Below are positions 38,873 to 49,374 of a stretch of DNA of 64,000 bases, piece by piece. The stretch is taken from NCBI RefSeq assembly GCF_016909495.1, contig NZ_JAFBFW010000012.1:23458-87457 (forward strand). Direction: 5' to 3'. Below the pieces are notes generated by a model, which searched no databases, had not been told where the DNA came from, and saw only the letters and a program-made list of their open reading frames with translations. How positions within the stretch are numbered: position 1 is the stretch's first letter; every line of letters starts with the position of its first letter. The DNA is from Pantoea coffeiphila. GTDB lineage: Bacteria; Pseudomonadota; Gammaproteobacteria; Enterobacterales; Enterobacteriaceae. A program made the translations under genes and the position numbers.

Positions 38873-39961
38873 TTAGCTGTCATTATTGTTATTACGCAGG
38901 CGACGCTTTACACGTTTGATCATTCGCGCAACGCGCCAGGCGCGTTTTATGCAGTAGCCATACAGCATAAAAGCCAGTAAAAACAGAATCAGCATGACCC
39001 ATTCCGGGGTAAAACTCAGATATTCACCCAGAACCCCGATCGCTGCCAGCAGTGCTGCTGCCAGAGTAATCAGCATAAACGCCTGTCGTGAGGTGAAGCC
39101 CGCACGCATTATAAGGTGATGAATATGCTGGCGATCTGCCGAGAAAGGGCTCATTCCTTTACTCAGACGGCGATACATAATAGCGACCATATCCATCAAA
39201 GGAATAGCGATCAACCACAGCGCGGTAACCGGGGTAATCGGATGGCTTTCACCCTGAGTGGCGGCCAGCAGGATCCAGATAATCGTGAAGCCGATCAGGG
39301 TGCTACCGGCGTCGCCCATAAAGACTTTGTAACGGCCACCAAACATGCCGAGATTGAGCAAAATATAGGGGACAATAGCGGCGATCATCGTGAAACACCA
39401 CATTGCCAGACTGCTCTGCCCGTCAAACAGCAGGATGATCCCCATCGCCATAAAAGAGACGCAGGACAGGCCACCTAACAGGCCGTCGATACCGTCAACC
39501 ATATTAAAAGCGTTGATCGCAGCCCAGACGGCAAACAGCGTCAGTACGTAGCCAAATGGGCCAACAACCAGCTCCCAGGGGCCAAAAATATGGCCAAGGC
39601 TGAACAAATACAGTTTGGCCTTAACCATCATTACCACGGCGACGCCAGCCTGAACCACAGCGCGAATTTTTACACTAATATCAAAGCGATCGTCGAGTGC
39701 GCCGACCAGGACAAGGCAGCCTGCACATATCAGATAGAGGCTAAAATGGGGAATGTAGTAATCGGAAATGGCAAAAGCGAAGCAGCTGCCGGCAAACACG
39801 GAAACACCACCGACCAGCGGGATCACACCCTGATGACGCTTGCGATAGTTGGGTCTGTCCACCAGCCCAATGTTTTTAGCGGCCTTGCGGGCAAAAAATA
39901 GAAACGCCAGCGAAAAAACAAAAGTCAGTGCAAGCTCAGTACTCATATTGAGTAAATTCAC
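38873..39961 (-). CDS. wecA: UDP-GlcNAc:undecaprenyl-phosphate GlcNAc-1-phosphate transferase
   Basis: A 362-residue polytopic membrane enzyme (E. coli 367) that starts ECA and, in many strains, O-antigen synthesis. Acidic catalytic motifs are in VLVGALDDRFDIS, NAFNMVDGIDGLLGG and KVFMGDAGSTLIGF. The His-rich loop is DRQHIHHLIMR and the C-terminus is strongly basic. The start is GTG 39961, fitting the family N-terminus. It is the first gene of the ECA operon and lies downstream of rho. Confidence 0.95.
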   Translation of the reverse strand: MNLLNMSTELALTFVFSLAFLFFARKAAKNIGLVDRPNYRKRHQGVIPLVGGVSVFAGSCFAFAISDYYIPHFSLYLICAGCLVLVGALDDRFDISVKIRAVVQAGVAVVMMVKAKLYLFSLGHIFGPWELVVGPFGYVLTLFAVWAAINAFNMVDGIDGLLGGLSCVSFMAMGIILLFDGQSSLAMWCFTMIAAIVPYILLNLGMFGGRYKVFMGDAGSTLIGFTIIWILLAATQGESHPITPVTALWLIAIPLMDMVAIMYRRLSKGMSPFSADRQHIHHLIMRAGFTSRQAFMLITLAAALLAAIGVLGEYLSFTPEWVMLILFLLAFMLYGYCIKRAWRVARMIKRVKRRLRNNNNDS

Positions 39962-40134
39962 ATTAATCAGCTCTCTGCGAAGAATTGCGTAATGTTATAA
40001 GCAAAAATAGTGCCATAATCATCCGTGTAATTCTGATTTTATCGACCAGGACGAGCAAAAATTAACCTCGTTTAATTGCAGTCCTGAACCATACACCAGG
40101 TTTAGTTCTCCCTTAACCGGCTAGCGTATAGGTC

Positions 40135-40168
40135 AAAAACAAAAAACGCCACGACTAAGCGTGGCGTT
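40135..40168 (-). terminator. rho terminator
   Basis: AACGCCACG (40145-40153) and CGTGGCGTT (40160-40168) form a perfect 9-bp stem. The A-rich left flank gives a U tract on the minus strand after the rho stop. Confidence 0.88.
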
Positions 40169-40248
40169 ACCCGAGTTTGTTTTTTGGCGAAGACAACGAA
40201 AACGGCAACGCTTCAGCAGCGTACCGCTTTCAAAGCATCATCAAACCA

Positions 40249-41508
40249 TTACGAACGTTTCATCATGTCGAAGAATTCGTCGTTGGTTTTGGTCATCGCC
40301 AGTTTGTTAATGAGGAATTCCATTGCGTCGATTTCACCCATTGGATGAATGATTTTGCGCAATATCCACATTTTCTGCAGCTCTTCGGATGTGGTAAGCA
40401 GCTCTTCTTTACGCGTACCTGAACGATTATAGTCGATAGCAGGGAATACGCGCTTCTCAGCGATTTTACGCGCAAGGTGCAGTTCCATGTTGCCGGTACC
40501 TTTGAATTCTTCGTAGATAACTTCATCCATTTTAGAACCGGTATCGACCAGCGCCGTAGCGATGATAGTCAGGCTTCCGCCCTCTTCAACGTTACGTGCA
40601 GCACCGAAGAAACGCTTTGGACGATGCAGGGCGTTCGCATCAACACCACCGGTCAGAACCTTACCAGAGGCAGGAACAACGGTGTTGTAGGCACGCGCCA
40701 GACGGGTGATGGAGTCCAGCAGGATGATGACATCCTTTTTATGCTCAACCAGGCGCTTAGCCTTCTCGATCACCATTTCAGCAACCTGCACGTGGCGTGA
40801 TGCCGGCTCGTCAAAGGTAGAAGCAATCACTTCACCTTTAACCAGACGCTGCATCTCGGTCACTTCTTCCGGACGCTCGTCAATCAGCAGCACCATCAGC
40901 ACACAGTCAGGATGGTTGTAAGCGATGCTCTGCGCGATATTCTGCAGCAGCATGGTTTTACCGGCTTTCGGCGGTGCCACAATCAGGCCACGTTGGCCAC
41001 GGCCAATCGGCGATGCCAGATCCAGCACGCGTGCGGTAAGGTCTTCGGTAGACCCGTTACCACGCTCCATACGCAGACGAGAGTTCGCATGCAGCGGAGT
41101 TAAGTTTTCAAACAGGATTTTGCTACGCGCATTTTCCGGTTTGTCGTAGTTAACTTCGTTAACTTTCAGCAGCGCAAAGTAACGCTCACCTTCTTTTGGT
41201 GGACGGATCTTCCCAGAGATTGTGTCACCAGTGCGGAGGTTGAAGCGGCGGATTTGGCTGGGGGAAACGTAGATGTCATCGGGGCCTGCGAGGTAGGAAC
41301 TGTCTCCGGAGCGGAGGAAACCAAATCCATCCTGGAGTATCTCGAGTACGCCATCGCCGAAGATATCTTCGCCACTTTTAGCATGCTGCTTGAGGATGGC
41401 GAAAATAATATCCTGTTTGCGCATACGCGCCAGGTTTTCCAGCCCCATGTTTTCGCCGAGAGTGATCAGGTCAGAAACCGGCGTATTTTTTAATTCGGTA
41501 AGATTCAT
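40249..41508 (-). CDS. rho: Transcription termination factor Rho
   Basis: A 419-residue hexameric RNA-dependent ATPase, the same length as E. coli Rho. An N-terminal helical and OB-fold primary RNA-binding domain contains GFGFLRS. Walker A is APPKAGKT, Walker B is [14 protein letters not shown], the Q-loop follows in [14 protein letters not shown] and the R-loop region is in [10 protein letters not shown]. It is preceded by a 360-base leader, consistent with autoregulation by Rho-dependent attenuation in E. coli. Confidence 0.97.
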   Translation of the reverse strand: MNLTELKNTPVSDLITLGENMGLENLARMRKQDIIFAILKQHAKSGEDIFGDGVLEILQDGFGFLRSGDSSYLAGPDDIYVSPSQIRRFNLRTGDTISGKIRPPKEGERYFALLKVNEVNYDKPENARSKILFENLTPLHANSRLRMERGNGSTEDLTARVLDLASPIGRGQRGLIVAPPKAGKTMLLQNIAQSIAYNHPDCVLMVLLIDERPEEVTEMQRLVKGEVIASTFDEPASRHVQVAEMVIEKAKRLVEHKKDVIILLDSITRLARAYNTVVPASGKVLTGGVDANALHRPKRFFGAARNVEEGGSLTIIATALVDTGSKMDEVIYEEFKGTGNMELHLARKIAEKRVFPAIDYNRSGTRKEELLTTSEELQKMWILRKIIHPMGEIDAMEFLINKLAMTKTNDEFFDMMKRS

Positions 41509-41868
41509 AATGGTGGGTTCTTAAACTCGGGGTAAATCTTGAACTGTTTGTCGTGAATAGTATGGCAAAAGGTCCATGCCTGTTAAATGGCACTCTGTTC
41601 TAAAGTCCGCTCGATGATCACGTACAGGAAAACGCAGATCCGAAACGAGGAGACGGTGTAGAAAGACGCCGGAATTCAGTTGATGCTAACCGTCAGATTG
41701 CTGAATGTCTGTAAGATTTAGACGAATACAGTATTCAACAAGGGATAATTCTAAAGATTCAAACTACAGGTAAGTTCGTCGTGCAGCAGATTTAACTTAG
41801 CACGCTTAATGCGGGGCGTCTAGCGGTCTGAGAAAAATTACAAACCGCCAGGCGCCGGCAAAGCATGA
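41509..41868. other. rho leader and promoter region
   Basis: About 360 bases between trxA (upstream) and rho, both on the minus strand. In E. coli this region holds the short leader ORF rhoL. Here I find a related-looking frame without a usable start codon, so I do not annotate rhoL. No other gene is seen. Confidence 0.45.
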
Positions 41869-42198
41869 TTAGCCCAGGTTCGCGTTCAGGAACTCTTTAA
41901 GCTGACCTTTAGACAGTGCGCCAACTTTAGTCGCGATGACTTCGCCACCTTTAAACAGCAGCAGTGTTGGGATACCGCGAATGCCGTACTTAGGCGCTGT
42001 AGCCGGATGCTCATCAATGTTGAGCTTGGCAATAGTCAGCTTGCCTTCATACTCTTCGGCAACTTCATTCAGGATTGGGGCAATCATCTTGCAAGGGCCA
42101 CACCATTCTGCCCAGAAGTCTACCAGCGTTAAACCATCAGCTTTCAGGACATCAGTTTCGAAGCTATCATCGGACAGGTGAACAATTTTAGCGCTCAT
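41869..42198 (-). CDS. trxA: Thioredoxin 1
   Basis: A 109-residue thioredoxin, the same length as E. coli TrxA. The redox motif is WAEWCGPCK (Cys33, Cys36), with the cis-proline in [11 protein letters not shown]. It reduces protein disulfides in the cytoplasm. ATG 42198 has CTGGAG upstream at good spacing; the open frame extends 14 codons further but not within the family. It is divergent from rhlB, as in E. coli. Confidence 0.96.
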   Translation of the reverse strand: MSAKIVHLSDDSFETDVLKADGLTLVDFWAEWCGPCKMIAPILNEVAEEYEGKLTIAKLNIDEHPATAPKYGIRGIPTLLLFKGGEVIATKVGALSKGQLKEFLNANLG

Positions 42199-42328
42199 GT
42201 TTACTCCAGGGGGATTATCTTGATCTTGATGATGTAGCATTAAGCAGCATCAGATTAACAATTTCACTGCTTTTATTTCAACGGATATGCTTTCGTAAAG
42301 CAATACTTAGCTGATATTCTACCACACT

Positions 42329-43621
42329 ATGAGCAAAACACACTTAACCGAAAAGAAGTTTTCCGACTTCGCCCTGCATCCTCAGGTCATTGAAGCTCTT
42401 GATAATAAAGGGTTTCATAATTGCACGCCTATTCAGGCGCTGGCATTACCTTTTACGCTCTCCGGGCGTGATGTAGCAGGTCAGGCGCAAACCGGTACGG
42501 GCAAAACGATGGCGTTTTTAACGTCAACGTTTCATCATCTTCTTTCTCACCCTGCACCGGAAGGCCGCCAGGTTAACCAACCGCGCGCGCTGATCCTGGC
42601 TCCGACGCGTGAACTGGCCGTTCAGATTCATGCGGATGCGGAACCGCTGGCGCAGGTTACCGGGCTAAAACTCGGCCTTGCCTACGGTGGCGATGGTTAT
42701 GATAAGCAGCTGAAAGTGCTGGAAAGCGGTGTTGATATTCTGATTGGCACCACGGGCCGTTTAATCGATTATGCGAAACAAAATCACGTTAATTTAGGTG
42801 CTATCCAGGTCGTCGTCCTCGACGAAGCCGATCGTATGTTCGATCTCGGCTTTATCAAAGATATCCGCTGGCTGTTCCGCCGCATGCCTGCCGCGAACCA
42901 GCGCCTGAATATGTTGTTCTCCGCTACGCTGTCGTTCCGCGTACGCGAGCTGGCCTTCGAAAACATGAACAACGCCGAGTACGTTGAAGTCGAGCCAGAG
43001 CAGAAAACCGGGCACCGTATTAAAGAAGAGCTGTTCTACCCTTCCAACGAAGAAAAAATGCGTTTGCTGCAAACGCTGCTGGAAGAAGAGTGGCCTGACC
43101 GGGCGATTATTTTCGCCAACACCAAGCACCGCTGCGAAGATATTTGGGGTCATCTGGCTGCCGATGGTCATCGCGTAGGCCTGCTGACCGGTGATGTGGC
43201 TCAGAAAAAACGCCTGCGTATTCTGGACGATTTCACCAAAGGTGACGTGGATATCCTGGTTGCGACTGACGTAGCCGCTCGTGGTTTACACATTCCTGCA
43301 GTAACGCACGTGTTTAACTACGATCTGCCTGACGATCGCGAAGATTATGTTCATCGCATCGGACGTACCGGTCGCGCTGGCGCAAATGGACACTCAATCA
43401 GCCTGGCCTGTGAAGAGTACGCGCTGAATCTGCCGGCGATTGAAGAATATATTGGTCACAGCATTCCGGTCAGCCGCTATAACAGCGATGCACTGATGAC
43501 TGAGCTGCCGCCGCCAAAACGCTTAACCCGCAACCGCACAGGCAACAACCTGCGTCGTGGGGGAAATAACAATCGCCGTGGTAGCGCACCGCGAAACCCT
43601 AACCGCAAACGCTCAGGTTAA
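42329..43621 (+). CDS. rhlB: ATP-dependent RNA helicase RhlB
   Basis: A 430-residue DEAD-box helicase (E. coli 421), the helicase subunit of the RNA degradosome. The Q motif is [13 protein letters not shown], Walker A is AQTGTGKT, the box is [13 protein letters not shown], motif III is SAT and motif VI is [10 protein letters not shown]. The C-terminal tail from about residue 395 is Arg/Asn/Gly-rich, typical of the RNA-binding tail. gppA starts 7 bases after its stop. Confidence 0.96.
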   Translation: MSKTHLTEKKFSDFALHPQVIEALDNKGFHNCTPIQALALPFTLSGRDVAGQAQTGTGKTMAFLTSTFHHLLSHPAPEGRQVNQPRALILAPTRELAVQIHADAEPLAQVTGLKLGLAYGGDGYDKQLKVLESGVDILIGTTGRLIDYAKQNHVNLGAIQVVVLDEADRMFDLGFIKDIRWLFRRMPAANQRLNMLFSATLSFRVRELAFENMNNAEYVEVEPEQKTGHRIKEELFYPSNEEKMRLLQTLLEEEWPDRAIIFANTKHRCEDIWGHLAADGHRVGLLTGDVAQKKRLRILDDFTKGDVDILVATDVAARGLHIPAVTHVFNYDLPDDREDYVHRIGRTGRAGANGHSISLACEEYALNLPAIEEYIGHSIPVSRYNSDALMTELPPPKRLTRNRTGNNLRRGGNNNRRGSAPRNPNRKRSG

Positions 43622-43628
43622 CGTCTCT

Positions 43629-45113
43629 ATGCTCAGCGCGTCATCACTCTATGCTGCAATCGATCTGGGATCGAACAGTTTTCATATGTTGGTGGTGCGC
43701 GAGGTGGCTGGCAGTATCCAGACCATTGCCCGCATCAAGCGTAAAGTGCGTCTTGCTGCAGGTCTTGATGGCAGCAGCCAGCTTTCTGAAGAAGCGATGG
43801 AGCGCGGCTGGCAGTGTCTGCGGCTGTTTTCAGAACAGCTGCAGGATATTCCCCCGGAGCAGATCCGCGTCGTGGCCACTGCCACACTGCGTATCGCCGT
43901 CAACGCCGACAGTTTCCTGGTTAAGGCTCAGCAAATCCTCAATTGCCCGATTAATGTCATCAGCGGTGAAGAGGAAGCTCGGCTGATCTATCAGGGCGTC
44001 GCTCATACTACCGGCGGGTCCGATAAACGCCTGGTGGTGGATATTGGCGGCGGCAGTACGGAACTGGTCACCGGTAAAGGTTCGCAAACGACCTCGCTGT
44101 TTAGCCTGTCGATGGGTTGCGTCACCTGGCTGGAGCGTTATTTTACCGACCGCCATCTGGGAAAAGAGAATTTCGCCCAGGCCGAAGAGGCCGCGCGTGA
44201 AATGATCCGCCCGGTAGCAAGCGTTCTGCGTGAGCAGGGCTGGCAGGTTTGTGTCGGTGCTTCCGGCACCGTGCAGGCGCTACAGGAAATTATGATGGCG
44301 CAGGGAATGGATGAACGCATTACCCTGAACAAACTGCAGCAGCTTAAACAGCGCGCCATTCAATGTGGCAAGCTGGAAGAGCTGGAAATTGAAGGCCTGA
44401 CGCTGGAGCGCGCTCTGGTGTTCCCGAGCGGGCTGTCGATACTGATTGCCATTTTCACCGAACTGAATATCAGCAGCATGACCCTGGCAGGTGGCGCACT
44501 GCGCGAGGGCCTGGTGTACGGCATGCTGCATTTGCCCGTCGATCGCGATATCCGTAAACGCACGCTGCACAATATTCAGCGCCGCTTCGCTATCGATGTT
44601 GAGCAGGCCGATCGCGTGCGCCAGCTGGCAGAAAGCTTCACCCGTCAGGTGAGCAACAGCTGGAAGCTGGACGATCTGAGCCGCGACCTGTTGGAAAGCG
44701 CCTGCCTGATCCATGAAATCGGCCTGAGCGTCGATTTCCGCCAGGCTCCGCAGCATTCCGCTTATCTGGTACGTCATCTGGACCTGCCGGGCTTTACGCC
44801 TGCACAGAAAAAACTGCTGGCCACCCTGCTGCAAAACCAGGTCAACGGTATCGATCTGGCACTGTTAAGTCAGCAGAATGCCGTACCGCCGCGCGTGGCG
44901 GAACGCCTGTGCCGTCTGCTACGCCTGGCGATTATCTTCTCCAGCCGCCGTCGCGATAACACACTGCCAGCCGTTCGCTTACAGGCCGATGATGATACGC
45001 TGAGCCTCACGCTACCTGCAGGCTGGCTGCAGGCGCATCCGCTACGCGCCGAACTGCTGGAGCAGGAAGTCCACTGGCAGAGCTATGTACACTGGCATCT
45101 GACCGTCGTCTGA
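43629..45113 (+). CDS. gppA: Guanosine-5'-triphosphate,3'-diphosphate pyrophosphatase GppA
   Basis: A 494-residue Ppx/GppA-family phosphatase, the same length as E. coli GppA. It converts pppGpp to ppGpp and also cleaves polyphosphate ends. The ASKHA phosphate loops are [14 protein letters not shown] and [12 protein letters not shown], followed by [11 protein letters not shown] and a C-terminal HD-like helical domain. ATG 43629 ([12 protein letters not shown]) is 7 bases after rhlB; the overlapping upstream start inside rhlB is rejected. Confidence 0.94.
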   Translation: MLSASSLYAAIDLGSNSFHMLVVREVAGSIQTIARIKRKVRLAAGLDGSSQLSEEAMERGWQCLRLFSEQLQDIPPEQIRVVATATLRIAVNADSFLVKAQQILNCPINVISGEEEARLIYQGVAHTTGGSDKRLVVDIGGGSTELVTGKGSQTTSLFSLSMGCVTWLERYFTDRHLGKENFAQAEEAAREMIRPVASVLREQGWQVCVGASGTVQALQEIMMAQGMDERITLNKLQQLKQRAIQCGKLEELEIEGLTLERALVFPSGLSILIAIFTELNISSMTLAGGALREGLVYGMLHLPVDRDIRKRTLHNIQRRFAIDVEQADRVRQLAESFTRQVSNSWKLDDLSRDLLESACLIHEIGLSVDFRQAPQHSAYLVRHLDLPGFTPAQKKLLATLLQNQVNGIDLALLSQQNAVPPRVAERLCRLLRLAIIFSSRRRDNTLPAVRLQADDDTLSLTLPAGWLQAHPLRAELLEQEVHWQSYVHWHLTVV

Positions 45114-45130
45114 CGGTCGTATTATTTCTT
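45101..45130 (+). terminator. gppA terminator
   Basis: GACCGTC (45101-45107) and GACGGTC (45112-45118) form a stem that overlaps the gppA stop codon, followed by a T-rich run. It separates gppA from the convergent rep. Confidence 0.65.
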
Positions 45131-47140
45131 CGCTTTATCCAGCATCGCGCGCAGACCGGCTACCCGACTTTGGCCGGTTTGCATCCGCTCTTCCGCACTC
45201 ACCACCTTGCGTTCTCGCTCCCACTGCAGATCATCCTGCGGCAGTTCCAGTAAAAAGCGGCTGGGTTCCGGGCGAATCAGCTCACCGTACTGACGGCGTT
45301 CGCGGCACAGACTGAAAGTCAGCTCTTTTTGCGCACGGGTGATGCCGACGTAGGCCAGGCGACGCTCTTCCTCAACGTTGTTTTCATCAATACTGCTCTG
45401 ATGGGGTAACAGTCCCTCTTCCATGCCCACCAGATACACATAGGGGAACTCAAGACCCTTTGAGGCATGCAGCGTCATCAGCTGCACCTGGTCGGCCTCT
45501 TCATCGCTCTCACCGCGCTCCATCATATCGCGCAGGGTGAAGCGCGTAACCACCTGGGTCAGCGTCATCGGTTCATCGATATCGCTGCCTTCGAGCATTT
45601 CCGTCATCCACTGGAACAGGGTATTGACGTTCTTCATGCGCATTTCGGCGGCTTTCGGGCTGGCGGAGGTTTCAAACAGCCAGCTCTCATAATCAATACC
45701 GTGGATCAGATCGCGTACGGCGGCCACCGGCTCCCTCTCGGCCAGCCTTGCAATTTCCTGCAGCCAGTGGGTAAAGCGCTGGAGTGACTCCAGCCCGCGG
45801 CCGGTCAGCGTCTGGCCCAGTCCCATATCAAAGCTGGCGGTAAACAGGCTCTTATTACGCTGCATCGCCCATTCACCCAGCTTTTGCAGTGTGGCCGATC
45901 CAATTTCGCGCCGCGGCGTATTAACGATGCGCATAAAGGCGCTGTCGTCATCGGCATTGGTCAGCACCCGCAGATAGGCCAGCAGATCTTTGATTTCCGG
46001 GCGCGAGAAGAATGAAGTACCGCCGGAAATCCGGTACGGAATACGGTTCTGCATCAGCATTTTTTCAAAGACCCGCGACTGGTGGTTGCCGCGATAGAGA
46101 ATGGCGTAGTCTTTATACTGCGTCTTATTAATAAAGTGGTGTGCTATCAGCTCGCCCGCCACCCGCTCGGCTTCGTGCTCTTCATGGTTAGCCATAACCA
46201 CCTTCAGCTCCGCTCCGTAACCCAGCTCGGAGAAAAGGCGTTTTTCAAACACGTGCGGATTATTGGCGATCAGGATGTTCGCCGCTTTCAGAATACGTTC
46301 CGAAGAACGGTAGTTCTGCTCCAGCTTGATCACCTGCAACGCCGGGAAATCCTCTTTCAGCAGCACCAGGTTCTGCGGCCTCGCCCCGCGCCATGAGTAG
46401 ATAGACTGGTCATCGTCCCCGACTACGGTAAAGCGCGCACGGCTGCCTACCAGCAGTTTAACCAGCTCGTACTGGCTGGTGTTGGTATCCTGATATTCAT
46501 CCACCAGCAGGTAGCGAATGCGTTGCTGCCAGCGCTCGCGGACTTCCTGATTGCGCTGGAACAGCAGTGTAGGCAGCAGGATCAGATCGTCGAAATCCAA
46601 CACGTTGCAGGATTTCAGGTGTTTGTCATACAGCGCGTAGCAGTGGGCAAAGAGCTTGTCGCGTTCGGACTGAGCGCCTGCGGCGGCACGAGGCGGGTCC
46701 AACAGATCGTTTTTCCAGTTTGAGATCGTCGAGGTTAACAGCTGAAGCAGATTTTTATCGTTTTCCAGCCACTCCTCGGTCAGATCTTTCAACAGCGCCA
46801 GCTGGTCCTGATCGTCAAACAGAGAAAAGTTAGACTTCATCCCCAGCGCGGCATATTCACGCTTGATGATTTCCAGACCGAGCGTATGGAAAGTAGAGAT
46901 CATCAGTCCGCGCGCTTCTTTGCGGCCCAGCGTCTGCGCCACGCGCTCTTTCATCTCGCGCGAGGCTTTATTGGTGAAGGTCACAGCAGCAATGTGCCGG
47001 GCCTGATAGCCACATTCACGAATCAGATGCGCAATTTTATTGGTAATTACGCGCGTTTTACCCGAGCCGGCTCCAGCCAGTACCAGACAGGGTCCGGTAA
47101 CAAATTCAACGGCGTGTTGCTGACCAGGATTAAGACGCAT
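45122..47140 (-). CDS. rep: ATP-dependent DNA helicase Rep
   Basis: A 672-residue superfamily 1A helicase (E. coli 673), accessory motor of the replisome and needed by some phages. Walker A is LAGAGSGKT, motif [10 protein letters not shown], motif [17 protein letters not shown] and motif [16 protein letters not shown]. Its C-terminal DnaB-interacting tail ([13 protein letters not shown]) is present. It is a paralogue of UvrD earlier in this window and converges on gppA. Confidence 0.96.
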   Translation of the reverse strand: MRLNPGQQHAVEFVTGPCLVLAGAGSGKTRVITNKIAHLIRECGYQARHIAAVTFTNKASREMKERVAQTLGRKEARGLMISTFHTLGLEIIKREYAALGMKSNFSLFDDQDQLALLKDLTEEWLENDKNLLQLLTSTISNWKNDLLDPPRAAAGAQSERDKLFAHCYALYDKHLKSCNVLDFDDLILLPTLLFQRNQEVRERWQQRIRYLLVDEYQDTNTSQYELVKLLVGSRARFTVVGDDDQSIYSWRGARPQNLVLLKEDFPALQVIKLEQNYRSSERILKAANILIANNPHVFEKRLFSELGYGAELKVVMANHEEHEAERVAGELIAHHFINKTQYKDYAILYRGNHQSRVFEKMLMQNRIPYRISGGTSFFSRPEIKDLLAYLRVLTNADDDSAFMRIVNTPRREIGSATLQKLGEWAMQRNKSLFTASFDMGLGQTLTGRGLESLQRFTHWLQEIARLAEREPVAAVRDLIHGIDYESWLFETSASPKAAEMRMKNVNTLFQWMTEMLEGSDIDEPMTLTQVVTRFTLRDMMERGESDEEADQVQLMTLHASKGLEFPYVYLVGMEEGLLPHQSSIDENNVEEERRLAYVGITRAQKELTFSLCRERRQYGELIRPEPSRFLLELPQDDLQWERERKVVSAEERMQTGQSRVAGLRAMLDKAKK

Positions 47141-47160
47141 AGCTTGATTATTCCACTAAT

Positions 47161-47198
47161 AAAACAGGCAGGAAGTATAACCAAAGAAAGCCTGCCTG
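47161..47198 (-). terminator. Hairpin between the SDR gene and rep
   Basis: CAGGCAGG (47165-47172) and CCTGCCTG (47191-47198) form an 8-bp stem followed on the minus strand by UUUU. It would separate SDR-gene transcription from rep. Confidence 0.5.
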
Positions 47199-47215
47199 TA
47201 GAGCAGTGGAGCCGC

Positions 47216-48019
47216 TCAAAACCGGGAAGAAAAGCTGAGGGTCGGTAAATCAACAATATGCGCACCGCCGTCAACGACCAGCGTTGCGCCAGTGATATAG
47301 GACGCCTGTGCAGAAAGCAGAAAGCTAATCACTGCGGCAATCTCTTCCGGCTGTGCCGGGCGCGCCAGCGGCAGGTTTTTCGTCACTTCTCGATAACCAG
47401 CGGCAATATCCGCTCCCCAGCCGCGCCGTGATGCCAGTTGCATCATCTCTTCATCTGCCATAGGCGTGCGCACCCAACCTGGACATATCGCATTTACCCG
47501 CACGCCATATTCGCCATAATCGCGTGCCATGGATTTGGTCAGGCCGATCAGCGCGTGCTTTGTCACCGTATACCCCGCGACATCCGGCCCGGCAAACAAA
47601 CCGGCCAGAGACGAGATCACCACGATGCTGCCGCGCTGCTGTAACAACTGCGGCAGCGCCGCACGCGCGGTGACAAAAGCGCTGTTCAGATTCCCGTTCA
47701 GACTTTGCTGCCATGCTGTGTCATCGGTTTCATCGACACGGGAAAAACCGTGCCCGCCGGCATTGGCCACCAGCCTGTCGAGATGACCGAAATGGTTGAT
47801 AATTCTCGCTATGGCATCCGCCGCCTGCTGGCTGTCGGCCATATCCGCCGTCGTATAAAATGCACCGCAGCTTTCGGCGACGGCTTTCAGCTGCTTTTGA
47901 CGACGCCCAACAATCGCCACCTTTGCTCCCTGCTCTGCAAGGTAGTGCGCAGCTGCCGCCCCTATTCCGCTACCGCCGCCGGTGATCAGTACCGTTTTAT
48001 CTTTGAGATCCGTATCCAT
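47216..48019 (-). CDS. Short-chain dehydrogenase/reductase
   Basis: A 267-residue classical SDR. The NAD(P)-binding motif is TGGGSGIG, the structural motif is NAGG, the catalytic Ser is in VVISSLAG and the catalytic Tyr-x-x-x-Lys is YTVTK, with PGWVRTPMADEEM after it. GRRQK at the end of strand 2 contains arginines that favour NADP, though this is not decisive. The substrate is not predictable. It is 17 bases downstream of the moaF-like gene with its own AAGGAG site, so the pair is an operon. No such genes occur between rep and ppiC in E. coli. Confidence 0.85.
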   Translation of the reverse strand: MDTDLKDKTVLITGGGSGIGAAAAHYLAEQGAKVAIVGRRQKQLKAVAESCGAFYTTADMADSQQAADAIARIINHFGHLDRLVANAGGHGFSRVDETDDTAWQQSLNGNLNSAFVTARAALPQLLQQRGSIVVISSLAGLFAGPDVAGYTVTKHALIGLTKSMARDYGEYGVRVNAICPGWVRTPMADEEMMQLASRRGWGADIAAGYREVTKNLPLARPAQPEEIAAVISFLLSAQASYITGATLVVDGGAHIVDLPTLSFSSRF

Positions 48020-48036
48020 TTTCTGCTCCTTGCCAC

Positions 48037-48837
48037 TTAAAGCGGCACTACGCCAATGGGATAACAGTTAAAGCTCATTTTAGAGATTAGCGCCCCCGCG
48101 GGTCGGATCTGCACTTCGCCCGAGGAAGCAATTCCCATAAAAATGCCGGTACAGCGCCCCGAAAGGTAATCAAAGAAAAAAACGGAGCAGACCGGGATAA
48201 TTTTTTCCCGGAAGGTAAACAGATACCTGTCCGGCTCAAATTTATAGTAGGTGGCGTAATCCATATCGCCGTGGCCAAACTGCTCTCCGCGCAGGTTCTG
48301 CCAGGCATAGCGTTCGGTGTTGACATAGAAATGCTCATAGTAATGATTGGGGCTATAGACATTCAGCGTCCGATACCCAATCAGTTCGCGGGTCAGTGCC
48401 GGAGGATGACCGGTCGGAACGGCATCACCCAATGCACCACACAAAAATTTCTGGGCAAGACGTGAGCCTCCTAAAGCCTGTTCCGGTGACAAAATACTGC
48501 ATCGCACCGCCAGCACCCGGCGGGTAATGCTGTTAATCACCAGAATCAAACATTCGGACGTCTGTTCACCCAGCGAAAAGCTGAAAAAGTAACGATCGTT
48601 CGACAGGCAAACCTCATCTACCGGGGATTCGCCTTTTTCACTGCCCCAGGTCCAGTGCAGGGCATCGTGACGAAAATCCAGTCTTAGCGGTTCGGCTTCA
48701 TCAAACTTCAGGTTAAGCACCTTACCCTGCCAGTGTCGGGTCGATGGCAGACGATTAGTGTCGATTCCACGGGCGAAGTCATCATAGTTTTTCCAGCCGG
48801 GTTCGGCTGACGGGTTCAGTACTGACGATGGACTCAT
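48037..48837 (-). CDS. moaF: MoaF-family protein
   Basis: A 266-residue protein resembling MoaF of the Klebsiella monoamine regulon. Two similar lipocalin-like beta domains seem to be present, roughly 30-140 (VLNLKFDEAEPLRLDF, RYFFSFSLGEQ) and 150-260 (RYLFTFREKIIPVCSVFFFDY). Databases often call the family molybdenum cofactor biosynthesis F, but no Mo-cofactor gene is nearby. From memory, a Klebsiella moaE-moaF operon pairs a dehydrogenase-like gene with moaF under amine control; here an SDR gene follows directly, which fits. GGAGAG precedes the ATG. The family call is from memory. Confidence 0.65.
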   Translation of the reverse strand: MSPSSVLNPSAEPGWKNYDDFARGIDTNRLPSTRHWQGKVLNLKFDEAEPLRLDFRHDALHWTWGSEKGESPVDEVCLSNDRYFFSFSLGEQTSECLILVINSITRRVLAVRCSILSPEQALGGSRLAQKFLCGALGDAVPTGHPPALTRELIGYRTLNVYSPNHYYEHFYVNTERYAWQNLRGEQFGHGDMDYATYYKFEPDRYLFTFREKIIPVCSVFFFDYLSGRCTGIFMGIASSGEVQIRPAGALISKMSFNCYPIGVVPL

Positions 48838-49033
48838 TATTACTCTCCTTGTTGTGTTAAACAGAGAGCCAGTCTAAATAACGCGATATGAGCCGAACGT
48901 GACCTGATGGTCATAATTTCGTCTACTTGTCGATATGGCATCAAATGCGCCTGTCGCGCCGGGAAGAGTGAGCAGGTATAGTAAGCGCCATCCGGCCTGC
49001 GGGCCTGACTGACTAAATATTCTGGAGAGCAAC

Positions 49034-49315
49034 ATGGCGAAAATGGCAGCAGCACTGCACATTCTGGTTAAAGAAGAGAAACTGGCACTGGATCTGCTGG
49101 AACAGCTGAAACAGGGTGGTGATTTCGAAAAGCTGGCGAAGAAACACTCTACCTGCCCTTCAGGGAAAAAAGGCGGACATCTGGGTGAGTTCAAACAGGG
49201 TGCGATGGTACCGGCGTTCGATAAAGTGGTGTTCTCTTGCCCGCTGATCGAGCCGCAGGGCCCGCTGCATACGCAGTTCGGCTACCACATCATTAAGGTA
49301 CTGTACCGAAAATAA
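49034..49315 (+). CDS. ppiC: Peptidyl-prolyl cis-trans isomerase C (parvulin)
   Basis: A 93-residue single-domain parvulin, the same length as E. coli PpiC. It is cytoplasmic with no signal peptide. Family residues are in [40 protein letters not shown] and [24 protein letters not shown] precedes the ATG. In E. coli it lies near rep and ilvC as well. Confidence 0.95.
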   Translation: MAKMAAALHILVKEEKLALDLLEQLKQGGDFEKLAKKHSTCPSGKKGGHLGEFKQGAMVPAFDKVVFSCPLIEPQGPLHTQFGYHIIKVLYRK

Positions 49316-49343
49316 AAAATGGCACCCGAGGGTGCCATTTTTC
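49314..49343. terminator. Bidirectional terminator between ppiC and ilvC
   Basis: ATGGCACC and GGTGCCAT (core arms 49321-49326 and 49331-49336) form a stem flanked by AAAAA on the left and TTTTT on the right, ending both convergent genes. Confidence 0.88.
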
Positions 49344-49374
49344 ACTCTGGCGGAGGGTTAATCCGCTGAGAACA

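Noticed and set aside
41600..41700. Possible rhoL leader ORF upstream of rho (minus strand, encoding a stretch like PSPRFGSAFSCT before a stop)
   Set aside because: It recalls part of E. coli RhoL, but the frame has no ATG, GTG or TTG between the preceding stop and that stretch, so I cannot support a translated leader.
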